64,000 nt of DNA from Anaerolineales bacterium (GCA_023382595.1 JAHDWB010000001.1:806001-870000); one strand, 5' to 3'; positions 1 through 8,500 are shown, counted from the first letter of the stretch. Made by a program: numbers and translations. The notes: generated by a model not told the origin, from the letters alone.

Positions 1-505
1 GACTCACATCCCGGTCACCATCGATGGCAAAACCGTCCACGGCGACGTGGCGTATGGCGGCAACTGGTTCTTCCTCGTCCACGACCACGGCATGGACGTA
101 CACATGTCCAACCTCGAAGCGCTGACCGATTTCTCATGGCGCGTACGAGAACAACTCACCGCAAATGGCATCACCGGCGCGGATGGCGCAGAGATCGACC
201 ACGTGGAGTTGTTTGCAGAATCCAACGAAGCAGACAGCAAAAGTTTTGTCCTCTGCCCGGGCAAAGCCTACGACCGTTCTCCCTGCGGAACAGGGACAAG
301 CGCGAAGCTGGCTTGTTTATACGGTGATGGCAAATTACAAGTGGGGCAGGTGTGGAAGCAACAAAGCGTCGTTGGCAGTATCTTTGAGGGCAGCATCCAA
401 CTCGATGGCGATAAGATCATTCCCACCATCACCGGCGAAGCGTGGGTCATGTCGGAAGGGACAATTTTGGTGGATGAACGTGATCCGTTTGGGAAGGGGA
501 TATAA
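1..505 (+). CDS. Proline racemase family protein, C-terminal part (4-hydroxyproline epimerase-like)
   Basis: The frame is open to the first bases of the window, so only the last 167 or so residues are present. The visible part holds the family block [11 protein letters not shown]. Its Cys is one of the two acid/base cysteines of proline racemase and 4-hydroxyproline 2-epimerase. Trans-3-hydroxyproline dehydratases carry Thr at this place, so a racemase or epimerase is favoured. The next gene on the same strand is a D-amino-acid-type flavoenzyme. That pairing fits hydroxyproline breakdown, where the epimerase makes cis-4-hydroxy-D-proline and the flavoenzyme oxidises it. The first catalytic cysteine lies outside the window, so the substrate remains an inference. 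Confidence 0.88.
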   Translation, partial: THIPVTIDGKTVHGDVAYGGNWFFLVHDHGMDVHMSNLEALTDFSWRVREQLTANGITGADGAEIDHVELFAESNEADSKSFVLCPGKAYDRSPCGTGTSAKLACLYGDGKLQVGQVWKQQSVVGSIFEGSIQLDGDKIIPTITGEAWVMSEGTILVDERDPFGKGI

Positions 506-517
506 AAATACGCCCAG

Positions 518-638
518 TGGTCGAGTAGCCCTGAGCGTTTTTTGCGAAGGGCATATCGAGACCACATATTAACAAGAATAATTTCCAGAACATGATGGTC
601 TCGATATGGGCGAGACGAGTGCTCGCCCTACTCGACCA
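518..638. repeat. Imperfect inverted repeat, REP-like
   Basis: Two arms of about 45 bases (518-564 and 596-638) are near-complementary. The outer end TGGTCGAGTAG of the left arm is mirrored by CTACTCGACCA in the right arm, and the inner ends are ATCGAGACCA and TGGTCTCGAT. The element fills the gap between the racemase and the flavoenzyme and could fold into a long hairpin in the mRNA. It looks like a dispersed genomic palindrome rather than a site specific to these genes. Confidence 0.7.
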
Positions 639-650
639 TCGGAGTTTTCT

Positions 651-1916
651 ATGACCACAAAATCAGATATGCTAAAGCACGATGTCCTCATCATTGGCGG
701 CGGACCGATTGGATTAAGCATTGCCTACTATTTGCTAAAGTCAGGTCGTAAAGTGACCATCCTCGACGCAAACGAGATCGGCAAGGGCAGCGGATCGGGC
801 AATGCCGGGCATATCGTACCAAGCCATATCATCCCGCTGGCGGCGCCGGGCGTGGTGACCTCCGCGCTTAAGTGGATGTTCAGCCCAAGCACAAGTCCCT
901 TCGGCTTGAAGATCCGCCTCGACCCGAAATACATTACATGGCTCATCCAATTCGCGGCGGCGTGCAATGAAACCAACGTGGACCGCGCGCTCGAGCCGAT
1001 GAAGAATCTCGGTCAACTCAGCGCGGAGAATTTCGCAAAGATGATCGAAGGTGAGAATTTCGATTGTAATTACCAGACCACAGGCTTTCTGAATTTATAT
1101 AAAAACCAAGCCGCCTTCGACGAAGGCAAACACGAAGCGGATTTCATGCAGGAGCATGGCATTCCCGTGCGCGTGTATGAGAAAAATCAAATTGCAGGTG
1201 TCGAGCCTGCCGTGCGTAACGACGTCCTCGGCGGCGTGCATTTCACGGGCGACGCGCATCTCAACCCTGCGGTCTTTCTGCAACTGCTCGGCGAACGCAT
1301 CCGCGCGATGGGTGCGGAGGTGCATGAGCATACGCCCGTCACGGGATTTGCCGTCAGCGGGGGGAAGGTTCGGGCTGTGAAAACAGCCTCGGGCGAGTTC
1401 GAAGCGGAGCAGGTCATCCTTGCCGCGGGTGCGTGGTCTTCCATCGTCGCGCGTGATCTGCGGCTCAACATCCCCGTCCAGCCCGCGCGCGGATACAGCC
1501 TGACTGCATCCGCCATCAAAAACATGCCGCGCCAGGCGTTGATCCTTGGCGACCGCCGCGTGGCGGTCTCGCCGTTCGGGAATCTACTTCGAGTGACGGG
1601 GCGGCTCGAAGTGGGCGAATTCAGCACCACACCCAAACCGATCTGGATCCAACGGCTGGAAGGGTTTGCGCGTGAATATATTCGGCTGGATGAAAAACTG
1701 GACATCAAAGAGACGTGGGCAGGCTTGCGCCCCGTGACGCCCGACGGTATGCCGATCATCGGACGCTCGCCGCTTCATTCCAACCTGATGATCGCCACGG
1801 GGCACGCGATGCTTGGTCTTTCGCTCGCGCCGGGGACAGGTCAGGTCGTGGCGGAGTTGATGAACGGAGAGAAAACGGCGTTTGATCTGAGCCCGTTCGG
1901 GATGGAACGATTTTAA
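651..1916 (+). CDS. FAD-dependent D-amino acid dehydrogenase family oxidoreductase (DadA-like)
   Basis: A DAO-fold flavoprotein of 421 residues. The N-terminal dinucleotide-binding motif IIGGGPIG (about residues 14-21) follows a short leader, and the C-terminal block with GLRPVTPDGMPIIG and the GHAMLGLSLAPGTG motif is typical of DadA-type enzymes that oxidise D-amino acids or cis-4-hydroxy-D-proline and pass electrons to the respiratory chain. I chose ATG 651 because GGAG lies six bases upstream. An ATG at 606 would add 15 residues translated from the inverted repeat. Its position next to a proline racemase/epimerase suggests that it oxidises the D-imino acid product. The exact substrate cannot be read from sequence alone. 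Confidence 0.87.
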   Translation: MTTKSDMLKHDVLIIGGGPIGLSIAYYLLKSGRKVTILDANEIGKGSGSGNAGHIVPSHIIPLAAPGVVTSALKWMFSPSTSPFGLKIRLDPKYITWLIQFAAACNETNVDRALEPMKNLGQLSAENFAKMIEGENFDCNYQTTGFLNLYKNQAAFDEGKHEADFMQEHGIPVRVYEKNQIAGVEPAVRNDVLGGVHFTGDAHLNPAVFLQLLGERIRAMGAEVHEHTPVTGFAVSGGKVRAVKTASGEFEAEQVILAAGAWSSIVARDLRLNIPVQPARGYSLTASAIKNMPRQALILGDRRVAVSPFGNLLRVTGRLEVGEFSTTPKPIWIQRLEGFAREYIRLDEKLDIKETWAGLRPVTPDGMPIIGRSPLHSNLMIATGHAMLGLSLAPGTGQVVAELMNGEKTAFDLSPFGMERF

Positions 1917-1966
1917 TTTTCCAATAAAGCTGGGATGATATAAACGGAAAGAGTTACGGAGATCAT

Positions 1967-2857
1967 ATGCCTCACACTGCGTTCGCCACCACCACACGCG
2001 GATTGGACCGCGACCTGCCGCCGATGCGCCTGTACGAAAAGGCGAAGAAACTCGGCATCTGGAATCCATCTGACATTGATCTGTCCAAAGACAGGCAAGA
2101 TTGGGTGGGGTTTACAGATGAAGAGAAAGATCTGTGCCTTTTGCTTCTCTCCATGTTCGTCGCGGGAGAGGAGGCGGTCACGCTCGACCTGCTTCCGCTC
2201 ATTCAAGCCATCGCGCAGGAGGGGCGCATCGAAGAGGAAATGTATCTGACGACATTTCTCTTTGAAGAAGCAAAACATACCGATTTTTTCCGCCGGTTCA
2301 TGGATGAAGTTGCTGAAGCGGGCATGGACTTGACGCACTATCACGGCGACAACTACCGGCAGCTTTTCTATGAATCTCTGCCGGATGCCTTGAATGCGCT
2401 TCGCTCCGACCCGTCACCTGCCAGCCAGATCCGGGCATCGGTCACCTATAACATGATCGTCGAAGGCGTGCTGGCAGAGACGGGCTATCAAGCCTTCTTC
2501 ACCATGCTCGAGCGCAATGACCTGCTGCCCGGCTTGCGAAAAGGAATTTCACTGCTGAAGCAGGACGAGTCCCGCCACATTGCCTACGGCGTGTACCTGC
2601 TCTCGCGTCTCATGGTGGAACACCCCGACGAGTGGGACAATCTACAGATGCAAATGAACACGCTCCTGCCCTCTGCCATCGGCGTGATCGGGGATGCCTT
2701 TGCACGATATGACGTCGTGCCGTTCGGGTTGGTCGAAGAGGACTTTGTCAATTACGCGATGGGACAGTTCAGCAAACGCTTCGAACGGCTTGAAAAAGCG
2801 CGCGGTGCCAGTTTGGATGAGATCAACAAGGTGGCAAGAGAGACGGAGGACGCCTAA
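1967..2857 (+). CDS. R2-like ligand-binding oxidase (R2lox)
   Basis: A 296-residue ferritin-like protein of the R2lox family, related to the small subunit of ribonucleotide reductase but without a large subunit nearby. All six metal ligands can be placed: Glu68, Glu101, His104, Glu166, Glu201 and His204 (in GEEAV, EEAKH, IVEG and DESRH). Val71 and Tyr161, the pair that forms the tyrosine-valine ether crosslink in characterised R2lox proteins, are also present. Known members assemble a Mn/Fe cofactor with a bound long-chain fatty acid; the physiological substrate is unknown. The start is preceded by ACGGAG. The Nudix gene follows after two bases, so the two are probably co-transcribed. Confidence 0.92.
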   Translation: MPHTAFATTTRGLDRDLPPMRLYEKAKKLGIWNPSDIDLSKDRQDWVGFTDEEKDLCLLLLSMFVAGEEAVTLDLLPLIQAIAQEGRIEEEMYLTTFLFEEAKHTDFFRRFMDEVAEAGMDLTHYHGDNYRQLFYESLPDALNALRSDPSPASQIRASVTYNMIVEGVLAETGYQAFFTMLERNDLLPGLRKGISLLKQDESRHIAYGVYLLSRLMVEHPDEWDNLQMQMNTLLPSAIGVIGDAFARYDVVPFGLVEEDFVNYAMGQFSKRFERLEKARGASLDEINKVARETEDA

Positions 2858-2859
2858 GT

Positions 2860-3396
2860 ATGCCCATCACACCGTGGAAGATATTGAGTTCCCGTCACAT
2901 TCATCCGCGTTTTCGGATCGACACCGTGGAACTCGCCAGCGGCAGGACCTTTGAGCCGGTGGTGCTTGAATTTCGAAGTTGGGCGAACGTCCTTGCATTG
3001 ACGAAAAATAATGAAGTTGTGCTTGTCAGGCAATACCGTCACGGCGTGCAGGAGGATTTGCTGGAATTCCCCGGCGGCATCGTGGACGATGGCGAAAGTC
3101 CGCTGGAGGGGATCCGGCGCGAACTGATGGAGGAAACCGGCTACTCCGCGGAGAACATCGTCGAGGTGGGGCGCATCTACCCGAACCCAGCCTTGCAGCA
3201 TAACACCCTGTTCTGCTACCTCGCCACGGATGTGGAAAAGGCTGGGGAACAACATTTCGATGATACGGAAGAGATCGAAGTCCAACTCGTGCCGTTGGAG
3301 GAGTTGATCGAACTCGCGAAGAGCGGAAAATTTCTGCATGCCTTGCATGTGGCAGTATTATTTCAGGCATTGGCGTTTTTGAAACGGGTTGGGTAG
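2860..3396 (+). CDS. Nudix hydrolase (ADP-ribose pyrophosphatase-like)
   Basis: A 178-residue protein with a complete Nudix box at residues 73-94: G, five residues, E, seven residues, then RELMEETG. This matches the GX5EX7REUXEEXGU signature that binds the catalytic Mg ions. An upstream RQYRHGVQEDLLEFPGG segment is typical of ADP-ribose pyrophosphatases, which cleave ADP-ribose to AMP and ribose-5-phosphate. The gene starts two bases after R2lox and is followed 21 bases later by a methyltransferase with its own GAGGAAGG ribosome binding site. The nucleotide substrate is inferred from general family resemblance only. Confidence 0.9.
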   Translation: MPITPWKILSSRHIHPRFRIDTVELASGRTFEPVVLEFRSWANVLALTKNNEVVLVRQYRHGVQEDLLEFPGGIVDDGESPLEGIRRELMEETGYSAENIVEVGRIYPNPALQHNTLFCYLATDVEKAGEQHFDDTEEIEVQLVPLEELIELAKSGKFLHALHVAVLFQALAFLKRVG

Positions 3397-3417
3397 AATT
3401 TTATCGAGAGGAAGGAT

Positions 3418-4218
3418 ATGAGCATCAATTTCGGTCTGACAGCGGATGATTATGCCAAATATCGCGCGGGCTTCCCGGATGAGTTCTTCGAGCGCGTGTT
3501 CAGTGACGGCATCGTCAAGATCGGCGATTCACTCGTGGACCTTGGCACGGGAACCGGCACACTGGCACGCGGATTTGCCGCCCGCGGCTGTAATGTCGTT
3601 GGCGTGGATATTTCCGCGCAGTTGCTGGAGCAGGCGAAAGATATTTGCATGCAGGAAAATATCGAAGTCGAATTCCGTTTTGCCAAAGCCGAAGAGACGG
3701 GCTTGCCTGACAGGTCGTTCGATGTGGTGTCTGCCGGGCAGTGCTGGCACTGGTTTGAGCGTCCGCTGGCGGCGCGGGAGGCGATGCGGCTGCTGAAAAG
3801 GGACGGGCGCATCTTGATCGCGCACTTTGACTGGCTTCCGCTCGCCGGCAATGCGGTGGATGTGACCGAGAAACTCATCCAGAAGTACAACCCGGATTGG
3901 TATGATCGTTTCGGGGACAAGACAGGCGTCTTTCCGGACTGGTTCCGCGACCTCGGCGAAGCGGGCTTTGCGGATATCAGATCCTTTTCGTTCGACATGG
4001 ATGTCCCCTACACTGCCGAGGCGTGGCGCGGACGCATCCGCGCGAGCTCGGGGGTGGGAGCCAGCCTGCCGGACGAGAAAGTGGGAAGATTCGACTTGGA
4101 ATTAAAGTCGCTGCTGGAAGGGTTCGAACAGGCGGCAGTTAAGTCGGAAGCGGGCGTGGATTTTGTCCTGAAGATCCCGCACCGCATCTTTGCCGTCCAT
4201 GCGCGCAAGCCAAATTGA
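3418..4218 (+). CDS. Class I SAM-dependent methyltransferase
   Basis: A 266-residue cytosolic protein with the Rossmann-type AdoMet site: motif I DLGTGTGT at residues 41-48, an acidic motif II end at GVD, and a post-I block around AEETGLPDRSFDVVSAGQ. The layout matches the Methyltransf_11 group that includes UbiE-like and small-molecule enzymes. The acceptor cannot be assigned. A GAGGAAGG ribosome binding site lies just upstream. It is the last gene of the run that starts with R2lox; a 222-base gap with a structured leader follows. Confidence 0.88.
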   Translation: MSINFGLTADDYAKYRAGFPDEFFERVFSDGIVKIGDSLVDLGTGTGTLARGFAARGCNVVGVDISAQLLEQAKDICMQENIEVEFRFAKAEETGLPDRSFDVVSAGQCWHWFERPLAAREAMRLLKRDGRILIAHFDWLPLAGNAVDVTEKLIQKYNPDWYDRFGDKTGVFPDWFRDLGEAGFADIRSFSFDMDVPYTAEAWRGRIRASSGVGASLPDEKVGRFDLELKSLLEGFEQAAVKSEAGVDFVLKIPHRIFAVHARKPN

Positions 4219-4287
4219 TATGATTTTATCGGTTGTGCGATTCTGTCATCGGGCGTAAAATTGGCGCGGTTGAAATGCAAGGAAATC

Positions 4288-4389
4288 ATGTATACCACTG
4301 AAGAGAGTGATTTAGGTTCTGCGGATAATCCGCCCAGTAGACGCTGCTGGGTGCGGCACGCGTTAAGTTTGTTAAGATCCGTCACGTAG
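4288..4389 (+). CDS. Candidate 33-residue leader peptide upstream of corA
   Basis: A short ORF with ATG 4288, an AAGGA ribosome binding site four bases before it, and a TAG stop at 4387-4389. The peptide begins MYTTEESDLGSADNPPSRR: acidic residues and two prolines come early, followed by arginines. This is the same kind of composition as the Salmonella MgtL leader of the magnesium transporter MgtA (established), though there is no sequence homology. The stop codon lies inside the 5' strand of a hairpin that competes with a second hairpin over the corA ribosome binding site. Translation is not shown, so a chance ORF remains possible. Confidence 0.45.
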   Translation: MYTTEESDLGSADNPPSRRCWVRHALSLLRSVT

Positions 4390-4434
4390 TGCGCGGTCGG
4401 TGCGCTCCTGCGTGACTGTATTTCACGCAAGGAG
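4381..4434 (+). promoter_or_regulatory. Mutually exclusive hairpins controlling the corA ribosome binding site (candidate attenuator)
   Basis: Hairpin 1 pairs 4381-4389 with 4408-4416 (nine pairs, one wobble), plus four inner pairs 4391-4394/4402-4405. Hairpin 2 pairs 4405-4415 with 4423-4434 (eleven pairs with one bulged A) and buries AGGAG of the corA ribosome binding site. The two share 4405-4416, so only one can form. A ribosome at the leader stop codon (4387-4389) would block hairpin 1 and favour the sequestering hairpin 2. Further upstream are GCGGA/TCCGC (4321-4333) and an eight-pair stem 4333-4340/4344-4351. Function is inferred from base pairing only. Confidence 0.5.
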
Positions 4435-4440
4435 GCTGGC

Positions 4441-5367
4441 ATGTTGTGCATCTACAAAACGACCGAGAACGGGCTCGAACAACTGGAAACCATGACCAAC
4501 GGTGCGTGGGTAAACGCAGTGAACCCGACGCCCGAAGAGATCGAAAAGCTGGCAAGCTGGGGGATGGAAATGGACTATATCAATTATTCGCTCGACCAGG
4601 ACGAAATGCCGCGCATGGAACGGGATGAGGATTACACCTTCATCCTGCTTCGCGTTCCCGTGCACCAGCCCGAGAGCGACATTCCCTTTACCACTGTGCC
4701 GCTTGGCATCATGATCCTGGGCAGCAGGATCATCACCATCTGCCGCTACGAAAGCGACATCTTCAAGGCGCTCATCAATGGGAAATACCGCCTGATGAAA
4801 ACGGGCAAGCGCTACCGCCTGACGTTGTACATCTTCCTTGAGACCGCCGCCCGCTATCTGAGCCTCCTACGCCAGATCAACCGCTCCATCGAACTGGTGG
4901 AAGACCGCCTGCAAAAATCCACGCAGAACCGCGAACTGCTCGAACTGCTCAAATATCAGAAAAGCCTGACGTATTTTGCCACCGCCCTGCGTTCTAATGA
5001 GGTGATGATGGAGCGCGTCCAGCGTACGCAATTGTTCAATTATTATGAGGAGGACCAGGACCTGCTCGAAGACGTGTTGACCGAAAACCAGCAAGCCATT
5101 CAAATGACCAGCATCAACGCCGAGATCCTTTCCAGCATGATGGACGCCTTCGCCTCGATCATCTCCAACAACCTCAACGTGGTGATGAAGGCACTCGCGG
5201 CGCTTACGATCATCCTGAATGTGCCTGTTATCGTGGCATCTTTCTATGGAATGAACGTCCTCCTGCCCGGTGAAGGGCATCCCATGGCATTCCTCTTTGT
5301 CATCGGGCTCTCCCTGGTTCTGGGCGCGCTTGCGACATTCATCTTTTATAAACGAAACTGGTTCTAA
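4441..5367 (+). CDS. corA: CorA family divalent cation (magnesium) transporter
   Basis: A 308-residue protein of CorA architecture. It has a long soluble N-terminal domain, a coiled-coil helix (about residues 150-235) and two C-terminal membrane segments. The signature GMN sits at residues 270-272 in FYGMNV, at the end of the first membrane helix, followed by the acidic periplasmic loop LLPGEGHP. It should form a pentameric Mg2+ (or Co2+/Ni2+) channel in the cytoplasmic membrane. The ATG is set by GGAGG five bases upstream. The next gene overlaps its stop codon by one base, so the two are translationally linked. The long leader suggests regulation at the RNA level. Confidence 0.9.
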   Translation: MLCIYKTTENGLEQLETMTNGAWVNAVNPTPEEIEKLASWGMEMDYINYSLDQDEMPRMERDEDYTFILLRVPVHQPESDIPFTTVPLGIMILGSRIITICRYESDIFKALINGKYRLMKTGKRYRLTLYIFLETAARYLSLLRQINRSIELVEDRLQKSTQNRELLELLKYQKSLTYFATALRSNEVMMERVQRTQLFNYYEEDQDLLEDVLTENQQAIQMTSINAEILSSMMDAFASIISNNLNVVMKALAALTIILNVPVIVASFYGMNVLLPGEGHPMAFLFVIGLSLVLGALATFIFYKRNWF

Positions 5368-6242
5368 TGAAAGCCGAACTCGTCCTCGACGCCAAAGCCA
5401 CGCTGGGCGAAGGTCCCGCCTGGGATGCGAAAACCCAAACCCTGTACTGGGTGGATATTCTTGAAAAGCGCGTCTACGCCGGCACGGAGCTGCTCGCCCA
5501 ACTGGATGACATCATCGGATGCCTCGCCCCGTGTAAAAACGGAAATCTCATCCTCGGCAAACGCCTCTCCCTCGTGGACCTCCAACCCTTCGATCAAACT
5601 CAGGGCAAGCCTGCTTCGTCCCGGCAGACCGTTCTCTCAGCCTTGAGCGATTCCGCCCTCAACCGCATCAACGACGGGAAGTGTGACCCCGCCGGGCGCT
5701 TCCTTGTTGGCACGATGGACATCGAAGAGAAAGAGACCCGTGGCTCGCTGTACTCATTCGATGGGATGCAGGCAACGCAACTGATGGATGGAATCCGCAT
5801 TGCCAATGGATTGGCGTGGAGTCCAGACCACAAAACATTCTATTACATCGACACGTTCACCCGCATCGTCCGAGCCTTTGATTACGACCCAGGCACCGGG
5901 CAGATCGCAAATCCGCGCGCGGCGATCCGCGTGCCGGAAGCCCTCGGCTGGCCCGACGGCATGACCTCCGACTCGAACGGCAATCTATGGATCGCCATGT
6001 GGGGTGGTGCGCAGGTCACAAAGTGGGATCCCAACACAGGTCAATTGCTGGAGAGCATCCCCGTCCCTGCTTTGCAGACATCATCCTGCGTGTTCGGCGG
6101 GAAGGGCATGAACGAGTTGTATGTCACCTCCGCGCGGGTGGGCATGAGCGAAGCCGACCTAAAAAAATACCCGCTCTCCGGCGGGTTATTCAAGGTGGAT
6201 ACAAAATGCGAAGGCATGCCGACATTTGAGTTCGGCATGTAG
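5367..6242 (+). CDS. SMP-30/gluconolactonase family protein
   Basis: A 291-residue six-bladed beta-propeller of the SMP-30/LRE family. Recognisable family blocks are the N-terminal LGEGPAWD, which carries a metal-binding Glu, the RINDGKCDPAGRFLVGTMD segment, IRIANGLAWSPD and PDGMTSDSNGNLWIA. These provide the Glu, Asn and Asp ligands for the Ca or Zn ion that activates water for lactone hydrolysis. Characterised relatives hydrolyse sugar lactones such as gluconolactone or xylonolactone. The start codon overlaps the corA stop by one base. No sugar dehydrogenase gene is nearby, so the substrate is open. Confidence 0.87.
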   Translation: MKAELVLDAKATLGEGPAWDAKTQTLYWVDILEKRVYAGTELLAQLDDIIGCLAPCKNGNLILGKRLSLVDLQPFDQTQGKPASSRQTVLSALSDSALNRINDGKCDPAGRFLVGTMDIEEKETRGSLYSFDGMQATQLMDGIRIANGLAWSPDHKTFYYIDTFTRIVRAFDYDPGTGQIANPRAAIRVPEALGWPDGMTSDSNGNLWIAMWGGAQVTKWDPNTGQLLESIPVPALQTSSCVFGGKGMNELYVTSARVGMSEADLKKYPLSGGLFKVDTKCEGMPTFEFGM

Positions 6243-6245
6243 CCC

Positions 6246-7490
6246 TCAATCCTGAATGACATGCCTGTCAAGTAGTTCCGTGGGCACATCCAGCCCCTTG
6301 CGGATGACAGCCACTTTCCCATCTTTTATGACAAACTGAAGGTGTTTTTTGTCCGCCAGGATGCGCAGATCATCAAGCGGATTCTCGTCGAACACGACCA
6401 GGTCAGCAACTTTGCCGGCTTCGAGCGTACCGAGCCAGGCATCCCAGCCAAGGGCGCGCGCCGCATTTCCTGTGGCAGAGACAACCGCTTCCATCGCGGT
6501 CATGCCTGCCTGCTGCATCCAATAGATCTCCAATCCGTTCTCCCCGTGGAAATTCAACGGCGTGCCTGCATCCGAGCCCATGGCGAGCGGAACGCCCGCT
6601 TCGTGAGCCAGCTTCAGGCTTTGGATCGAATCGTCCTGGATCGGCTTGCTTTTTTCCACGATCCAATCCGGTACGGATGGAGGCGGATCAAGGATGACAT
6701 CCCAGCCCGGCTTCAGGGTGGGCACAAGAAAAACGCCTTTCTCCGCCATCAGCCGGATCGCATCCCGGTTCTGATGCAAAAACGTCCCGTGTTCGATGGT
6801 CGAGACACCGGCTTGAACGGCTTTCATGACCCCGTCTGCGCCGTGTGCATGGGCGGCGACGCGTTTGCCAAACTTGTGAGCCTCCTCCACCAACGCGCGG
6901 ATCTCATCTTCGTTGAAATGAGTCGCACCCGGCTCTCCATCCTCCACCAATACCGCGCCGGTCACGCCGATCTTGATCAAGTCCGCGCCGTGTTTTACCT
7001 GTTCCCGCACGGCTTTGCGAATCGCATCCACCCCGTCAGCCACGCGGTACATGCCCTTGTAATAATCCGCGCCGGATTCGGTGATGGAGATGAAGCGTCC
7101 CGCCAGGCACATACGCGAACCTGCAAACTCGCCGCGCCTCACCGCCTCCCTGACGGTGAATTCGATCTCATTCCAGCCGCCGAGGTCGCGGACAGTGGTG
7201 ATGCCCGCCGCGAGATTTTTCTGCGCATTGGCAAGGATCTTAAGCGCCATGGCGGGATCGTCCGCATGGAACTGGCTGTCCACTTCGCCCGACCCGGAGA
7301 GATGAACATGCGTGTCGATCAACCCGGGCAGGACGTATTGACCGTGCAGGTCAAGTTCGATGTCAAATCCGCCTGCCGTGCCGCTTCCGACATGGATGAT
7401 TCTTCCGTCTTCAATGCCAATGGACGCGCCTTTCATGACAGGCGAGCCGCTGCCATCGATCAGGCTGCAATTTGAGAGCAGAAATCTCAT
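6246..7490 (-). CDS. Amidohydrolase family protein (imidazolonepropionase/prolidase-like)
   Basis: A 414-residue metal-dependent hydrolase. The N-terminal HVH pair (His61, His63) follows the beta-strand PGLIDT, a lysine lies in LIKIGVTG, histidines sit in AHAHG and IEHGTF, and the late aspartate is in GSDAGTP. This is the order of metal ligands in the TIM-barrel amidohydrolase superfamily. Relatives act on cyclic amides, dipeptides or organophosphates; the substrate here cannot be told. Its ATG overlaps the stop of the HD-GYP regulator (ATGA), so it is the last gene of the signalling operon. It converges with the SMP-30 gene, with only three bases between stops. Confidence 0.87.
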   Translation of the reverse strand: MRFLLSNCSLIDGSGSPVMKGASIGIEDGRIIHVGSGTAGGFDIELDLHGQYVLPGLIDTHVHLSGSGEVDSQFHADDPAMALKILANAQKNLAAGITTVRDLGGWNEIEFTVREAVRRGEFAGSRMCLAGRFISITESGADYYKGMYRVADGVDAIRKAVREQVKHGADLIKIGVTGAVLVEDGEPGATHFNEDEIRALVEEAHKFGKRVAAHAHGADGVMKAVQAGVSTIEHGTFLHQNRDAIRLMAEKGVFLVPTLKPGWDVILDPPPSVPDWIVEKSKPIQDDSIQSLKLAHEAGVPLAMGSDAGTPLNFHGENGLEIYWMQQAGMTAMEAVVSATGNAARALGWDAWLGTLEAGKVADLVVFDENPLDDLRILADKKHLQFVIKDGKVAVIRKGLDVPTELLDRHVIQD

Positions 7491-8500
7491 TGGGGAGTTT
7501 CTCCAAAACGCGCCATTTCGTCTTTCATCATTTCATTGAATTCCACAACCACCTTCGGGTCGAAATGGATGCCGGATTGCTCGTTGATGTGGTCCATCGC
7601 CTTTTTCTTGTCCCATGCCGGGCGGTAGGGACGGTCGGAGGTAACCGCATCCCAGACGTCCACTACGGCAAAGATGCGTGCCGAGAGCGGAATATCCCTG
7701 CCTTTCAAACCGCGCGGATAGCCCGTCCCGTCCCATTTTTCATGGTGGCAGAAGGGAATATCCAGCGCAGGGCGGAGATACTCGATCGGGTAGAGCATGT
7801 CATAGGCGAATTGCGGATGCTGGCGCATGATCTTCCACTCATCATCGCTCAGGCTGCTTGCCTTGTGCAGGATGGCATCCGGCACGCCGAGTTTGCCGAT
7901 GTCGTGCAGGAGCGCGCCGCGGCGGATGAAGATCAATTCGCCCTCACTGATGCCCATCCGGCGCGCCAATTTTATGGACAGGTCAGTCACGCGCAGGGTG
8001 TGACCCTCTGTTTCCCTGTCGCGCAGATCCATGGCACGCGACCAGCCTTCGATGGTGGCATCATAGGCAGACAGCAGTTTTTCATGCGCCACTTCGATGT
8101 TGGCGCGTTCATCCAGCAGTTTACGGTAACGGTTCAGGCGCGTGATGCCGAGCAGGCGCGCGCGCAGTTCGTAGCGGTCATAAGGTTTGGTGATGTAATC
8201 ATCCGCGCCGGAATCCAACCCGCTGAGCAGGGATTTGCGGTCATCCAGTGCGGTGAGCATGAGGATGGGGATCTCGGCAAGCAGCGGATCACTGCGGATG
8301 CGGCGGCAGACCTCGAAGCCGTCCATGCCGGGCATCATCACATCCAACAGGATCACATCCGGCAGGATCTGGCGGGCTTTCTCGATGGCTTCCATGCCGT
8401 TCTCCGCCATTTCGATCTGGTAGCCCTGCCCCTCCAGAATGGATTCCAGTGTATGCCGCCCGGATGGTTCATCGTCAACGATCAAAATAATACTTGCCAT
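7487..8500 (-). CDS. Response regulator with HD-GYP domain (cyclic-di-GMP phosphodiesterase, RpfG-like)
   Basis: A 337-residue protein with an N-terminal receiver (acidic pair DD at 9-10, phospho-acceptor Asp53 in LLDVMMPGMDG, Lys in TKPYD) and a C-terminal HD-GYP domain. HDIGK has His199-Asp200 and HHEKWDGTGYP starts at His252, the two hallmark motifs of phosphodiesterases that open cyclic-di-GMP to pGpG/GMP. I place the start at 8500, where AAGGAG lies seven bases upstream; an ATG at 8548 would add 16 unlikely residues. Phosphorylation by one of the operon's kinases probably controls the activity. The receiver closely resembles that of the kinase encoded two genes upstream, suggesting duplication. 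Confidence 0.93.
   Translation of the reverse strand: MASIILIVDDEPSGRHTLESILEGQGYQIEMAENGMEAIEKARQILPDVILLDVMMPGMDGFEVCRRIRSDPLLAEIPILMLTALDDRKSLLSGLDSGADDYITKPYDRYELRARLLGITRLNRYRKLLDERANIEVAHEKLLSAYDATIEGWSRAMDLRDRETEGHTLRVTDLSIKLARRMGISEGELIFIRRGALLHDIGKLGVPDAILHKASSLSDDEWKIMRQHPQFAYDMLYPIEYLRPALDIPFCHHEKWDGTGYPRGLKGRDIPLSARIFAVVDVWDAVTSDRPYRPAWDKKKAMDHINEQSGIHFDPKVVVEFNEMMKDEMARFGETPQ

Noticed and set aside
4300-4440. M-box (ykoK) magnesium riboswitch before corA
   Set aside because: TTAGGT and ACGCTGCTG recall parts of the M-box, but GTTAGGTGAGGC and the conserved 3' half are missing. A covariance search with RF00380 would settle it; the leader-ORF model fits better.
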